The notes: generated by a model not told the origin, from the sequence alone. A DNA stretch of 64,000 nucleotides from RH-AL1 sp965214415 (GCA_965214415.1 CBDCBQ010000003.1:2790001-2854000); one strand, 5' to 3'; positions 16,273 to 25,718 are shown, numbered from the stretch's first letter. Translations and numbers: made by a program.

Positions 16273-18621
16273 ATGGAGATCCCGGTGAATTTATCGAAAG
16301 GTCGTCATCCCGCTTCGATAGGCACTGGAGACCTTCTGACTTGCGAAATGATCGCCAGAAGCGCCGCGTTGGCTGCAAACTGCGGTTTCGCTGTCTTCCT
16401 TCAAGGCGATTGGGCCAATCTCACGATAGCTGCTCAATTTGGAACCGTAGCCACTGATACGCCCGCCAGCGACAATGCCTTGGTGCTGCAACTTGCTGCT
16501 CTTGGTCGCGATGAGATCCTAATCATCGACGATGTCCGGTCGACGGACCGGCTGCGGAAAGCCGATGTCTCCAACCTTGCGGCCTTCGAGCGCGTCCGTT
16601 TTTTATCGGGCACTCCGGTTTATGATGCGAACGGCAACGCGATCGGTGCCCTGGTCATAGGTGACGCAGAGCCGCGCGCCGGGCTCAGCAAGGCTCAGCA
16701 GTACGTCTTGCGAACTCACGCCGCACAGCTTGCCGCGACGCTTGATCTTCAGTCCTTACGCAACCCTGTCCGGTTGCAAGCGCACGACCTTCGCACCGAG
16801 CGCCTTCGGCTCCTCGAGTCCGTGGTCGTAAATGCAAACGACGCCGTCATTATCACGGAGGCGGAGCCCATCGATCTGCCGGGCCCGCGCATTGTCTATT
16901 GCAATCGCGCTTTCGAAAAGACGACAGGCTACTTAGAAGCTGAGGTTCTAGGCAAGACGCCACGCATCCTTCAAGCCGTCAATACAGATCGTAAGGCTCT
17001 TGCCCGCCTCAAGGACGCTCTGTCGCGTTGGCAGCCAGTCGAGGTCGAATTGCTCAATCGTCGCAAAGACGGAACTGAGTTTTGGATAGAGCTTAGCATT
17101 GTCCCGGTTGCCAACGAGAAGGGCTGGTATACTCATTGGGTCTCCGTCCAGCGGGACGTGAGCGACCGCAAGAAAAGCGAAGAGATCGCGACGCGCGCCC
17201 GTATCGCCGAGGCTGAAAATCGTGCCCTCGAGGCGGAAATCGGCGTGCGAAAACGCGTCGAGGCGCAGCTGCTCTATGAGGCTTTCCACGACCATCTCAC
17301 CAAGCTGCGCAATCGTGCCTACTTCATGGACAGGCTAACGATTGCCCTCGAGGCGGCACAAGCAGGCGGCGGCTCGAATACCGTTCTCTTTCTAGACCTT
17401 GATGGTTTCAAACTGGTCAACGATAGCCTCGGCCACCGTGCGGGCGATCATCTTCTTACCGTCACGGCAGGACGCTTGCAGGATTGCATCCGGCCGGACG
17501 ACGTTCTCGCGCGGATCGGCGGCGACGAGTTTGCCGTCCTTGTCGAAGGCGGCGATGTCGACGCAGGTGTTGATGTGGCTCGGCGGATTGTTAAATCGCT
17601 GCGCGAGCCTGTGATGCTCGGCACCCAGCGGGTGTTCCCGTCTTGCAGCATCGGCATCGCGCACTCATCGGGTGGCTTTCTTCAGCCGGAGGAGTTCCTG
17701 CGCAACGCTGACATCGCAATGTATCAGGCCAAGCAGCGCGATCATGGCGGCTACGCTATTTTTGCCGATGTCATGCACAAGGACGTCAGCGATGCGCTCG
17801 CTTTGCGAATGGACTTGCGGCAAGCGGTTGCAAAGAACGAATTCAGGATCTTTTTCCAGCTCATATGTGATCCAGCGACCTCACACGTCACCGGCGCCGA
17901 AGCACTGGTACGCTGGCAGCATCCCAACCGTGGGCTTGTCTCGCCACTGGATTTCGTTCCCATCGCCGAAGAGATTGGGGTGATCCGCGATATCGGGCGC
18001 TGGGTATTGCGGGAGGCTTGCCTACAGGCCGCAGTTTGGAACGAACACTTTCCTGCAATGAGCCTACGCATGAACGTGAACGTGTCAGGGGATGAGCTCC
18101 GAGACCCTGAATTTGTTTCTGAGTTGCAAACCATTCTAGCGGACACGGGCCTCGATGCGAGACTGCTTCAGTTGGAGATTACCGAAAGCGTTTTCCTCCG
18201 GCAGCCCGAGCTGATCGGAAATGTGCTCGAGAAAATTCGGGAATCGGGCGTCCGCATTGCGCTGGACGATTTTGGTACCGGCTTCTCGTCGCTCAGCTAC
18301 ATCGACCAGTACTCAATCGACGCTATAAAGATCGACCGATCCTTCACGGCCAGAATGCTCACGCATCACCGTACGCTTGCGATCATCGAGACCATCATCA
18401 AGCTGGGTGAAGCGTTGAGTTTGCAGATCGTCGCGGAAGGCGTCGAAACGGACGAGCAGCGCCAAATGCTCACGTCGCTAAGATGCTCTCACGCCCAAGG
18501 CTACCTGTTTTCACAGCCGCGTCCTGCGGATGAGGCGACAGCAGCTATAGAAGCGTATGATGCCAACTGGAAGTCTGGTGCGCTGCGGCTACAACGCGAA
18601 CTCGGTGTTGCGTGGGGATGA
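16273..18621 (+). CDS. GAF-PAS-GGDEF-EAL cyclic-di-GMP enzyme
   Basis: 782 residues from ATG 16273. Domains: GAF (residues 10-155; DILIIDDVRSTD-like core), PAS/PAC (about 180-300; NANDAVIITEAEP, RKDGTEFWIELSIVPV), a short coiled linker, GGDEF (about 335-500) with intact RIGGDEFAVL and an inhibitory site RPDD five residues before it, and EAL (510-765) with AEALVRW, LEITES, DDFGTGFSSLSY, KIDRSF and QIVAEGVET. Both catalytic sites look complete, so it could make and break c-di-GMP. Cytosolic; no membrane span. Alone, between an IS3 remnant and decayed sequence, and therefore one of the few intact genes of this zone. The TTG at 16261 is an alternative start. Confidence 0.9.
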   Translation: MEIPVNLSKGRHPASIGTGDLLTCEMIARSAALAANCGFAVFLQGDWANLTIAAQFGTVATDTPASDNALVLQLAALGRDEILIIDDVRSTDRLRKADVSNLAAFERVRFLSGTPVYDANGNAIGALVIGDAEPRAGLSKAQQYVLRTHAAQLAATLDLQSLRNPVRLQAHDLRTERLRLLESVVVNANDAVIITEAEPIDLPGPRIVYCNRAFEKTTGYLEAEVLGKTPRILQAVNTDRKALARLKDALSRWQPVEVELLNRRKDGTEFWIELSIVPVANEKGWYTHWVSVQRDVSDRKKSEEIATRARIAEAENRALEAEIGVRKRVEAQLLYEAFHDHLTKLRNRAYFMDRLTIALEAAQAGGGSNTVLFLDLDGFKLVNDSLGHRAGDHLLTVTAGRLQDCIRPDDVLARIGGDEFAVLVEGGDVDAGVDVARRIVKSLREPVMLGTQRVFPSCSIGIAHSSGGFLQPEEFLRNADIAMYQAKQRDHGGYAIFADVMHKDVSDALALRMDLRQAVAKNEFRIFFQLICDPATSHVTGAEALVRWQHPNRGLVSPLDFVPIAEEIGVIRDIGRWVLREACLQAAVWNEHFPAMSLRMNVNVSGDELRDPEFVSELQTILADTGLDARLLQLEITESVFLRQPELIGNVLEKIRESGVRIALDDFGTGFSSLSYIDQYSIDAIKIDRSFTARMLTHHRTLAIIETIIKLGEALSLQIVAEGVETDEQRQMLTSLRCSHAQGYLFSQPRPADEATAAIEAYDANWKSGALRLQRELGVAWG

Positions 18622-19304
18622 TCACGCCGCGCTTCATGACGGAGGCTTGGACGGCGGTCGGCAAAATCGTAGCGCGGCTTGACCTGGATGACCCAGGTGC
18701 GAGCGTCGGTAGGGGCCGCCGCGCCCTTCAAGATTCGATAGATTTGCATGCGGCTACATCGATCCAGGCCATTGTTGGGCATTCGGCGAGATCAACTACG
18801 CTGCGCGGCTGCCAGAATGGCGGTCGCTCAGCTTTCGCATCCGATCACTCTAGTCTAGCATTATCCAGGTGATAACGGCAGTCGTCGCTTGGTGAATTTG
18901 CTACCTAGTACCGGATCGAAGCTTGCAACAACGCGGCATGGACCTTTCGTCTCGGCTGCAGGTTGGCTGCAGCCGGCATGTCGCTGTGCCCAGTAAGACA
19001 CGAGTATGTTTTTCCCCTGGTACAGCCTGACGATGCTCGGCTTCGAATCGGCCAGCCAGCGTCATCAGCAAGCGTCTTGACCTTATACAGGGTGGCGGCC
19101 TGCACTCGCTCGAGGAAATCCAGTTGATGTTCTCTGAGAAGGCCAGCGCGGTTTCGAATCGTCGACTGGCTTGATGCTGGGCGGTACCATTTCGGCGATG
19201 GTCGCCCGCATTCGTGAGCAGGTCGGCGCGAACGAGGCACGCCTGTCGCTTTCGGCGCCAAGGTGAAGGTCATGCCCTTCGTTCGGCGGTGCCTCGCCAG
19301 TCAA
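18622..19304. other. 683 bases of decayed sequence
   Basis: No convincing gene. Around 19,080-19,265 the plus strand reads HSLEEIQLMFSEKASAV, then in another frame MLGGTISAMVARIREQVGAN, which together resemble the C-terminus of a phasin-like or related polyhydroxyalkanoate-type helical protein broken by a frameshift. The rest shows only chance frames on both strands. Confidence 0.4.
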
Positions 19305-19348
19305 CCCTGTCATATTGACGGCGAGGGCGGGAGCCGCATAGTCGCGTA

Positions 19349-19564
19349 ATGACATACACAGTGACGATCACCTCGACCACCGGCGAAAAAAACACCTACA
19401 CCTGCGGAGGCGCCACAGATCAGGAAGCGCTTATTTACGCGGGGAAGGTGGTCGAAGAGAAAGCAGATGCCTCCGATCCAGCGGCTTCCGTGTCGATCGA
19501 GAAGGACGGCGTGGAGTTCGGACCGGTTGTAACTGTCGCGGACATGATCAAGAAGGCGGTATAG
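19349..19564 (+). CDS. Small beta-rich protein, identical duplicate 1
   Basis: 71 residues, MTYTVTITSTTGEKNTYTCG then an amphipathic region and VADMIKKAV. The sequence is identical to 25473-25688. Strand-rich start and helix end suggest a small compact fold; no family recognised. Perfect conservation of this gene while its repeat partner decays suggests either recent conversion or selection. No clear ribosome site is seen, so expression is uncertain. Confidence 0.55.
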   Translation: MTYTVTITSTTGEKNTYTCGGATDQEALIYAGKVVEEKADASDPAASVSIEKDGVEFGPVVTVADMIKKAV

Positions 19565-19594
19565 CTGGTTCAAAAGTACATGGCGCCGAGATAT

Positions 19595-19957
19595 TTACCG
19601 GTCGCGAGAGGATGGTAGCCTATCAGCTCGCGACGCTGCTTGCGGATCTTTATGCTTTTGCACCGGTGCCATCAGCGTTGCACGGATTTGGTCCAATACT
19701 TTATCTTTTGGCGCCTGCCTCCCGCCTCCTGTCAATAGACTGGAGGTAGTGAACCTTTCTACTACAGCGATCAAACTCCCATCGTTCGAGACACTTACCA
19801 ATCCTCGAATAACAAGCCCCGTCACTTCTTGCGAGCAATCCTGCCCGTCCAGCTCATATCGTTTATGAGGCGAGCTTACGACGACCTAATAAGGTCGATC
19901 CTTTACGCGTTCCAAATTGGCGAGCACGTGTTGTTGCGACGAGTTCGATCCAGCCAT
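19595..19957 (-). pseudogene. Copy-1 homologue of the MAGSNSSQQ protein, nonsense mutation
   Basis: Same gene as 25719-26081, but codon 24 is TAG (complement of 19,886-19,888) where the intact copy has AAG. The rest of the frame is open (VVSSPHKRYELDGQDC onward). The downstream 76 residues could only be made from an internal start. Confidence 0.75.
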
Positions 19958-20107
19958 GTCTTAGTCTCCTTCGTCGTCCTGCTAGCTCGAATCGCAGTGC
20001 AATCACTATCATTTGATAAATCAGCGCAGGATGTCCTATGGTGCCACGACTGCGTGAGACTGTTGACGCGCCCAACAGTTAGCTAATGCCCGGCGGCTTA
20101 ATGGCGA

Positions 20108-20491
20108 TCAACGTGACGACAGCAAATGATCGAGGGCTCCTGCATAGCCATTGAAAAGCGTTCCTAGCGCGATCAGGACGATCCCCACGACGCGCTCTTT
20201 GAGGGCGTGTCGTTCGGCTTCGTCGACTGGCGCGCTCAGAGTTCTTCGGCTTTGTTTCGGAGTCCACGTTGTACTGCTGATGAGCGGTGCGCGTGATGCC
20301 TTGCCTGATGAACGGCTGTGCCGTGACGAATACGCCGAGGTCGGCGAGGGCGACGCCAAAGCCTGAGATGACGTCGGCGCGATAGGCGCTGTGTGTCAAC
20401 CAGATCCATGGAGGCCGACGATAAGCGCGCCGATCGCCGCGGCTGTCCAGTCGCTGGCGAAGAACCGTCGAATCGTGTTGCGCGCTTTCAA
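20108..20491 (-). pseudogene. Degenerate small membrane protein gene
   Basis: Pieces of one protein in different frames of the minus strand: KARNTIRRFFASDWTAAAIG with a first hydrophobic span (20,400-20,490), then YRADVISGFGVALADLGVFV, then DEAERHALKERVVGIVLIAL with a last span ending at 20,108. Together they suggest a protein with two or three membrane helices, inactivated by at least two frameshifts. Confidence 0.5.
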
Positions 20492-21335
20492 GGGCGTACG
20501 CCTGCCCCGCCGCCGTTCTCTCTGATCATGCGCTCCGCCTGGAGTTCAGTCTGAGGCTTGCTGCGGCGGCTTCTAACTGCTCGGTCGTGGCCGAGGCGGT
20601 CGATGAGCATTTGAGCGCGATATGGCTCGAATACGAGCGCCGCTCGCTGTCGTGGGAGATGGCAGGTGACCTGCTTTGGCAGCACCGAGGGCTGAGAAGC
20701 CCCGCCCGGGCTTGACCTAAGGCGGGGTACGACTTGGTTGCAAAGATCAGTTTTCGCCCGGCGAGCCGCCGGAAGGACCTCCGATCGCGGTGGATTTGGC
20801 ACCTGTCCCGCCGCCCGTCGCCATGGAGCCACCCGATTTAATCGCGCCGGAAGACATCGAGCTACCTGACGACATCGAGCGGACTTCAGGGCACGCCATT
20901 CGTTGACACCAGGTTGGTCGGCGTGGGGTTGGCCGGTTTCGGTGACGGACAAGCTCACCTTGGCTGATTTCGACTGCCGCTAAATAATGTTCATACTTGC
21001 GCCGGATGAGGCTGCGGTTTGTCGCTGGAATCCGGCAGCGAACCGGACGTTTCACTCAATGCACGCGAATGTCCGCCGCCTCTGACTTCGCAGCTTCCGC
21101 GTTTATAGCCCCTAGCCGCATTATCAATTGCTAATCGACCGCTAGTTTGTCGCGGATACTTGTTGCATTTAAACTACAGCATTTCGTCATTTGGCCTCTG
21201 CGGCGTTCTGGTCCTTGATGCCGGTGGCGCGCCGTTCCAATGTCGCTCACACGAGATTGTTTTTTTACCAACGACACTGCGGCGGTCGCCTTCGGGCTTT
21301 GGCTGAGTAGCTTCAACGATATCTGGGAGAGAAAG
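20492..21335. other. 844 bases without a secure gene
   Basis: The minus strand holds a possible 50-residue frame at 20,747-20,899 with a Ser/Gly-rich low-complexity sequence (SMSSGSSMSSGAIKSGGSMA), and a longer overlapping frame to 20,488; neither has a ribosome site. The right part is the leader of the ferritin-like gene. No RNA gene or repeat recognised. Confidence 0.35.
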
Positions 21336-22217
21336 ATGGTCACGGACGAACGTCCGATCTTCGACTTCGCAGCGGGGCGACGCGCTTTCATCGGCGCTCT
21401 CGGCCTCGGCGCGGCAGGCATGGCGCTGATGGGTGGCCAGGCGAGCGCCCAGGCAATCACCGACGTGGCGATCATGAATTTCGCTTTGAACTTCGAGTAT
21501 CTCGGGGCGCAATTCTATGCCTACGCCACGACGGGCAAGGGCATCGCTGCCGGCTTGCTCACCGGCACTGGCCCTCAGGGTGCCGTCAGCGGCGGTGCAA
21601 AGGTCAATTTTTCTTCCAAGTTCGTCAAGGCGTACGCGAAGCAGCTTGCCGCGGATGAGCTGGGCCATGTGATGGCCGTTCGCACCGCGCTTGGCGCATC
21701 GGCGATCGCCCAGCCTGCGATCAGCCTGGCGCCGGCCTTTGCGGCGGCTGCGGCAGCTGCCGGCATCCCGGGAGCCTTCAACGTCTTTGCCGATGACACT
21801 AGCTTCCTGCTCGGCGCCTATGTCCTCGAGGACGTCTGCGTGACCGCCTTACACGGCGCCGCGCCGTTGCTGACAAGCCCCGCCAACCTTGATGCGGCCG
21901 CGGGTCTGCTCGGCGCCGAATCGTACCAAGCGGGCATGATCCGCGTGAAGCTCTACGCGCTCGCCGCGGCGGGGCAGTCGGTCATCTTCACCAACACCGC
22001 GCTGATCTCCGCGCTCCGCACCAAGCTGTCCGACAACGCCAATCCGCCGGACGATCAGCCGATCCAGGTCAATGGCGCCGCGAACATCGTGCCCGCGGAT
22101 GGCAATAGCCTCGTGTTCGCGCGAACTCCGCGCGAGGTCTTGAACATCGCCTACGGCGCCCAGAACGCGACCTCGGGGCAATTCTTCCCCAACGGGGTGA
22201 ACGGCACCATCAACTAG
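21336..22217 (+). CDS. Tat-exported ferritin-like protein (Ferritin_2 type), first of pair
   Basis: 293 residues. Twin-arginine signal GRRAFIGALGLGAAGMALMG, cleaved near ASAQA, places it in the periplasm. The body matches the ferritin-like domain of desiccation-related proteins: helices with LNFEYLGAQFYAYAT, ADELGHVMAVRTALG and YVLEDVCVTALHGAAP carry Glu and His in positions of a possible di-metal site. GGGAGAGAAAG precedes ATG 21336. Followed after 59 bp by a paralogue and then an outer-membrane barrel, forming a rightward three-gene cluster. Function unproven; metal storage or stress protection is inferred from the family. Confidence 0.85.
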   Translation: MVTDERPIFDFAAGRRAFIGALGLGAAGMALMGGQASAQAITDVAIMNFALNFEYLGAQFYAYATTGKGIAAGLLTGTGPQGAVSGGAKVNFSSKFVKAYAKQLAADELGHVMAVRTALGASAIAQPAISLAPAFAAAAAAAGIPGAFNVFADDTSFLLGAYVLEDVCVTALHGAAPLLTSPANLDAAAGLLGAESYQAGMIRVKLYALAAAGQSVIFTNTALISALRTKLSDNANPPDDQPIQVNGAANIVPADGNSLVFARTPREVLNIAYGAQNATSGQFFPNGVNGTIN

Positions 22218-22276
22218 CAGAGCCTTCGGAGGCGTTTTTCCCATTGCCGCTGACCAAGCGCACGGAGACTTTCAAG

Positions 22277-23263
22277 ATGACCGATGACGTTCTGATGTCG
22301 TCCCGCGACGGGCTAATGTCGTCCCGCGATGGGCTAGTGTCGCCCCGCGAAGGGCAAATGTCGCCTCGCGACGCGAGCGACGGCCGCCCGAAGATCAACA
22401 TGGAAGCCGGGCGCCGGGCCTTCGTCCGCAACCTCGGCCTGGGCGCCGTCGGCGCCGCGGTGTTCGGAGCCTCGACTGGCGAGGCAATCGCGCAGGCCGC
22501 GCCGACACCGCTGCAGGTGCTGACGCTCGCGCTCAACCTCGAGTACCTCGAGGCGGAGTTCTACCTCCACGCCTTCACCGGCAGCGGCCTGCCGGCCGGC
22601 GACATCGGCCCGAACCCCGGTCAGGTCACCGGCGGCGCCAAGGTGCCGTTCAAGGACCCGCTCGTGCAGGCCTATGCGGCGGAGATCGCCACGGATGAGC
22701 TGCACCACGTCGAGTTCCTGCGCGCGGCGATCGCCTCCACGGGCGCACCCGTGCCCTCGCGGCCGGCGATCAACATCGGCACGAGTTTCACGATGCTGGC
22801 GAAGGCGGCCGGACTGATCGGCCCGGGCCAGACCTTCAACGCCTACGCCAATGACACGAACTTCCTGCTCGCCGCCTACATCTTCGAGGATGTCGGCGTC
22901 ACCGCGTATCACGGCGGCGCCAAGTACCTCATCGGCACGCCCTACCTGCCCGCGGCGGCGGGCATCTACTCCGTCGAGGGCTATCACGCGGGGCTCATCC
23001 GCACGATCTTGTTCGAGGCCGAGAAGTTTCGCGAGACGCAGCTGATCTCGAACCTGCGGCAGTCGTTGTCGCCCGTCGTGTCGGGTGTCGGCGCCAGCGG
23101 CAAGGACACGGGCGTACAGACCACGGTCGCCCCGGCCGTCGTGCTGCGCGACGGCGTCGGACTGGCGTTCGAGCGGGACACGCGCGGCGTCCTCAACGTC
23201 GTCTACGGTAAGGCGAACGCCACCAGCGGCCTGTTCTTCCCCGCCGGCGTCAACGGCCTGTGA
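22277..23263 (+). CDS. Tat-exported ferritin-like protein with heptad-repeat N-terminus, second of pair
   Basis: 328 residues. Same fold as the gene before it (LALNLEYLEAEFYLHAFTGS, ATDELHHVEFLRAAI, YIFEDVGVTAYHGGAKYLIG; note the ELHH pair). The twin-arginine motif GRRAFVRNLGLGAVG starts only at about residue 47; in front lie four imperfect 7-residue repeats of the type LMSSRDG. Such a long N-region before a Tat signal is unusual. ATG 22277 is used because TTG 22244 gives no added homology. Last residues FFPAGVNGL mirror FFPNGVNGTIN of its neighbour, confirming paralogy. Confidence 0.85.
   Translation: MTDDVLMSSRDGLMSSRDGLVSPREGQMSPRDASDGRPKINMEAGRRAFVRNLGLGAVGAAVFGASTGEAIAQAAPTPLQVLTLALNLEYLEAEFYLHAFTGSGLPAGDIGPNPGQVTGGAKVPFKDPLVQAYAAEIATDELHHVEFLRAAIASTGAPVPSRPAINIGTSFTMLAKAAGLIGPGQTFNAYANDTNFLLAAYIFEDVGVTAYHGGAKYLIGTPYLPAAAGIYSVEGYHAGLIRTILFEAEKFRETQLISNLRQSLSPVVSGVGASGKDTGVQTTVAPAVVLRDGVGLAFERDTRGVLNVVYGKANATSGLFFPAGVNGL
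22292..22375 (+). repeat. Four 21-bp tandem repeats inside ferritin-like gene
   Basis: Four consecutive 21-bp units (22,292; 22,313; 22,334; 22,355) with consensus CTRATGTCGTCCCGCGACGG, encoding LMSSRDG, LMSSRDG, LVSPREG and QMSPRDA. Being in frame, copy-number change would lengthen or shorten the N-terminus by seven residues. Confidence 0.8.
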
Positions 23264-23298
23264 CGCCACCCTTGCTGTCGTTGATCGGAAAGACCGTC

Positions 23299-24189
23299 AT
23301 GCGCGCACGTCTACGCTTCTCGCTCGCGATATCGTTGCTGGCGGCGGTGCCGGCCGCCGCCGCCGACCTGCCGTCGCGCCGGGTTCCGCCGACCTACCTG
23401 CCGCCGCCGATCCCGGTGTTCACCTGGACCGGAGTTTATGTCGGCGGCAACGCCGGCTACGCCTTCGGCGCCAAAACCGGTTCGCAGGACAGCTTCTACC
23501 TGCCCGCCGGGTCGGTCGCCGGCTCCGGCGGCACGGCCGGCGCGTTGACGGTCGCGGGCAACAACAATCGCCGTGACGGCTTCACCGGCGGCGGCCAGGT
23601 TGGCTTCAACTATCAGCTGGGCTCCGGCCTCGGCGGCGTTCCGCTGCTCGGCTCGTTCGGCGGTTTCGGCGCCGGCCTCGTCGTCGGCATCGAGGCGGAC
23701 GCGCAATATCTCGGGATCGGCAACAACGGCAACAATGGCTATGGGAGCAGCTACTCCTTCTCCGGGACGCCGGGCCTCGCCTTCGTTCCCGTTCGTGGCG
23801 CCGCGCCGGCCGCCCTGGTGCTGAACGGGCAGGCCCGTCACTCGGACTTCTTTGGCACGGTGAGAGGGCGTCTCGGCGTCGCGTTCGACCGCGTTCTTGT
23901 CTTCGGATCGGGCGGCTTTGCCTACAACGATCGCACCACCGGCTACGCCGTCGGCGGCGGTATCGAATATGCCATCACAAACAACATCACGCTCCGCGCC
24001 GAATACCTCTACGTGAACCTCGGCAACGGCGGCAACAACACGGCGTCCGCCGCCTTCAACGAGGCCGCGAACACCGTGACGCTCAACACGAACCAGTCCA
24101 GCCGCGAGAACTTCAACGTCGTCCGTGGCGCGGTCAACTTCAAGTTCGACACGTTCGGAGCTCCGGCGCCGGTGGTCGCACGCTATTGA
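23299..24189 (+). CDS. Outer-membrane beta-barrel protein (Omp25/RopB-like)
   Basis: 296 residues. Signal peptide MRARLRFSLAISLLAAVPAA, then a Pro-rich segment and WTGVYVGGNAGYAFGAKTG, the conserved first strand of rhizobial Omp25/31-type porin-like barrels. Alternating strands follow, with SDFFGTVRGRLGVAFDRVLV and ending in YLYVNLGNGG and a terminal strand AVNFKFDTFG. The last residue pattern VVARY, with a terminal Tyr, differs from the usual terminal Phe. Its 3' end overlaps the broken exonuclease gene by 7 bp. Probably co-transcribed with the ferritin-like pair. Confidence 0.85.
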   Translation: MRARLRFSLAISLLAAVPAAAADLPSRRVPPTYLPPPIPVFTWTGVYVGGNAGYAFGAKTGSQDSFYLPAGSVAGSGGTAGALTVAGNNNRRDGFTGGGQVGFNYQLGSGLGGVPLLGSFGGFGAGLVVGIEADAQYLGIGNNGNNGYGSSYSFSGTPGLAFVPVRGAAPAALVLNGQARHSDFFGTVRGRLGVAFDRVLVFGSGGFAYNDRTTGYAVGGGIEYAITNNITLRAEYLYVNLGNGGNNTASAAFNEAANTVTLNTNQSSRENFNVVRGAVNFKFDTFGAPAPVVARY

Positions 24190-24966
24190 CGATTGGCGGC
24201 GGTTAGCTCGATCCAGGTCGGCGCATGATCGCTGGCGTCTGGCGCGCCTCGGACATCCCTATCGACCCCCGCGGCCGTGAGGCGGCGCGCGACATGCGGG
24301 CTCAGCAGCAAGTGGTCGAGCCGCAGTCCAGCATCGCGACCCCATCGCCCGCGCTTGTAGCCCAAAACGTGTAGAGGCGCTCGTCGGGATAGCTCGCGCG
24401 CAGCGCGTCCGCCCAACCCTGCGACAAGAGACGCGCGAAGGCTGCTCGGGTCACCGGTTGGATCAGCGCGTCGTTGTCCCACGACCTCGTTGGATAGATG
24501 TCGAGGTCGGTCGGCGCGACGTTGAAGTCGCCGGCGAGCACGACCGGCACATCCGCGGCCCACAGCTCGGCCGCATGCGCGATGAGACGATCGAACCACG
24601 CGAGCTTGTGGTTGAATTTCGGCCCAGGCTGCGGGTTGCCGTTCGGCAGGTAGATCGACGCGATGATGACGCCGGCAACGGCAGCCTCGATGTAGCGGGC
24701 CTGCCGGTCGCTCGGATCGCCGGGCAGCTCGGTGCGGATCACCACAGGCTCGGCGCCCTTCGCGAGGATCGCAACGCCGTTCCAGCTCCTCTGCCCCTGC
24801 CGCGCGGCCTCGTAGCCGACCTCGCGCAGCGCATCGATCGGAAAGGCGCCTTGCTCGCACTTCAGCTCCTGCAGGCAGACGACGTCCGGCGACGACTGCG
24901 CGAGCCAGTCGAGGAGGTTCGCCATATGCTTGTTCACGTTGTTATGTTGAAGGTCGCGATCTTCAC
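24183..24966 (-). pseudogene. xthA: Exonuclease III-like gene, two 1-base deletions
   Basis: Repairs abasic sites when intact. Pieces: GTG 24966 reads VKIATFNI, then a missing A shifts the frame; NKHMANLLDWLAQSSPDVVC with LQELKCEQGAFP (catalytic Glu) and VVLAGDFNVAPTDLDIYP (Asp/Asn) are in frame 2; after ERLYTFW a second missing base moves the end (YKRGRWGRDAGLRLDHLLLS with the final Asp-His) to frame 3. Both lesions are single-base deletions relative to the family, all catalytic residues survive across frames. Recently inactivated, or base errors in the assembly. Confidence 0.8.
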
Positions 24967-25201
24967 CGGCTGATCAGCCCGCGGATCATCGTCCCGTCAG
25001 GCCCGCAGAGCCGGAAAGTCGCGCCGCACCAGGCTTGCCGGCTTGGCGCGTGCTCGATCTCTCGCGCAGCGCGTCGACAGCTTGGCGGCCGGCCTCGACA
25101 AAGGCGGGCCTGTCGGCGGCGACCTGTGCAGACGCGTTCGCAGCTCCTCTCGGGGAGCGCCTCGATGGGATTATGGTCACCAGCGGCCCGTGCATTGCTT
25201 T

Positions 25202-25428
25202 TCACCGCGCGCGCTCCTCGCTCGTGGCGACGATCCTGATGCCCTGGCGAAGCGTCACCTTCAGCGCCGGCCGCTCCTTCACCGCCTGATCGAAGGCTGC
25301 TCGCCCAACGAGCAAGCTGAGCACCTTGCCATCGTCTCGATGATGCTCTCGGCCTCGCTCCAGACGTCGACCGTGAAGCTCGCACGGCCCTCGACCGGCC
25401 GCGAGATCTGATCGGCGTAGACGCAAAC
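25202..25428 (-). pseudogene. Remnant of small unknown protein, frameshifted
   Basis: VYADQISRPVEGRASFTVDV then WSEAESIIETM in one frame and DGKVLSLLVGRAAFDQAVKE with LKVTLRQGIRIVATSEERAR in another; joined they make a sensible 70-residue C-terminal part. A related scrap is at 11,230-11,330. No family name. The 24,967-25,201 stretch before it has only chance frames plus about 80 bp resembling 37,805-37,890 (encoding FRLYGPNGTMIRGL-like residues). Confidence 0.45.
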
Positions 25429-25472
25429 CCCTGTCATATTGACGGCGAGGGCGGGAGCCGCATAGTCGCGTA

Positions 25473-25688
25473 ATGACATACACAGTGACGATCACCTCGA
25501 CCACCGGCGAAAAAAACACCTACACCTGCGGAGGCGCCACAGATCAGGAAGCGCTTATTTACGCGGGGAAGGTGGTCGAAGAGAAAGCAGATGCCTCCGA
25601 TCCAGCGGCTTCCGTGTCGATCGAGAAGGACGGCGTGGAGTTCGGACCGGTTGTAACTGTCGCGGACATGATCAAGAAGGCGGTATAG
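25473..25688 (+). CDS. Small beta-rich protein, identical duplicate 2
   Basis: Same 71-residue product as 19349-19564, identical in every residue (DASDPAASVSIEKDGVEFGP in the middle). Unknown function. Converges on the leftward 120-residue gene in the same repeat; the two genes are separated by 30 bp, so they may form a functional pair, which is inference. Confidence 0.55.
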   Translation: MTYTVTITSTTGEKNTYTCGGATDQEALIYAGKVVEEKADASDPAASVSIEKDGVEFGPVVTVADMIKKAV

Positions 25689-25718
25689 CTGGTTCAAAAG
25701 TACATGGCGCCGAGATAT

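Larger units (their letters stand above)
19305..20037. repeat. Direct repeat, copy 1 (0.73 kb)
   Basis: Matches 25,429-26,161 at a constant offset of 6,124 bp. The first 318 bp are identical by eye; from 19,623 on there are scattered substitutions (about 12 in 335 bp) and the last 80 bp are weaker. It holds a rightward 71-codon gene and a leftward gene killed by a stop codon. Confidence 0.85.

Noticed and set aside
19310..19573. 87-codon minus-strand frame present in both repeat copies (also 25434-25697)
   Set aside because: It is the complement of the 71-codon plus-strand gene; its composition is less protein-like and it lacks a start signal.
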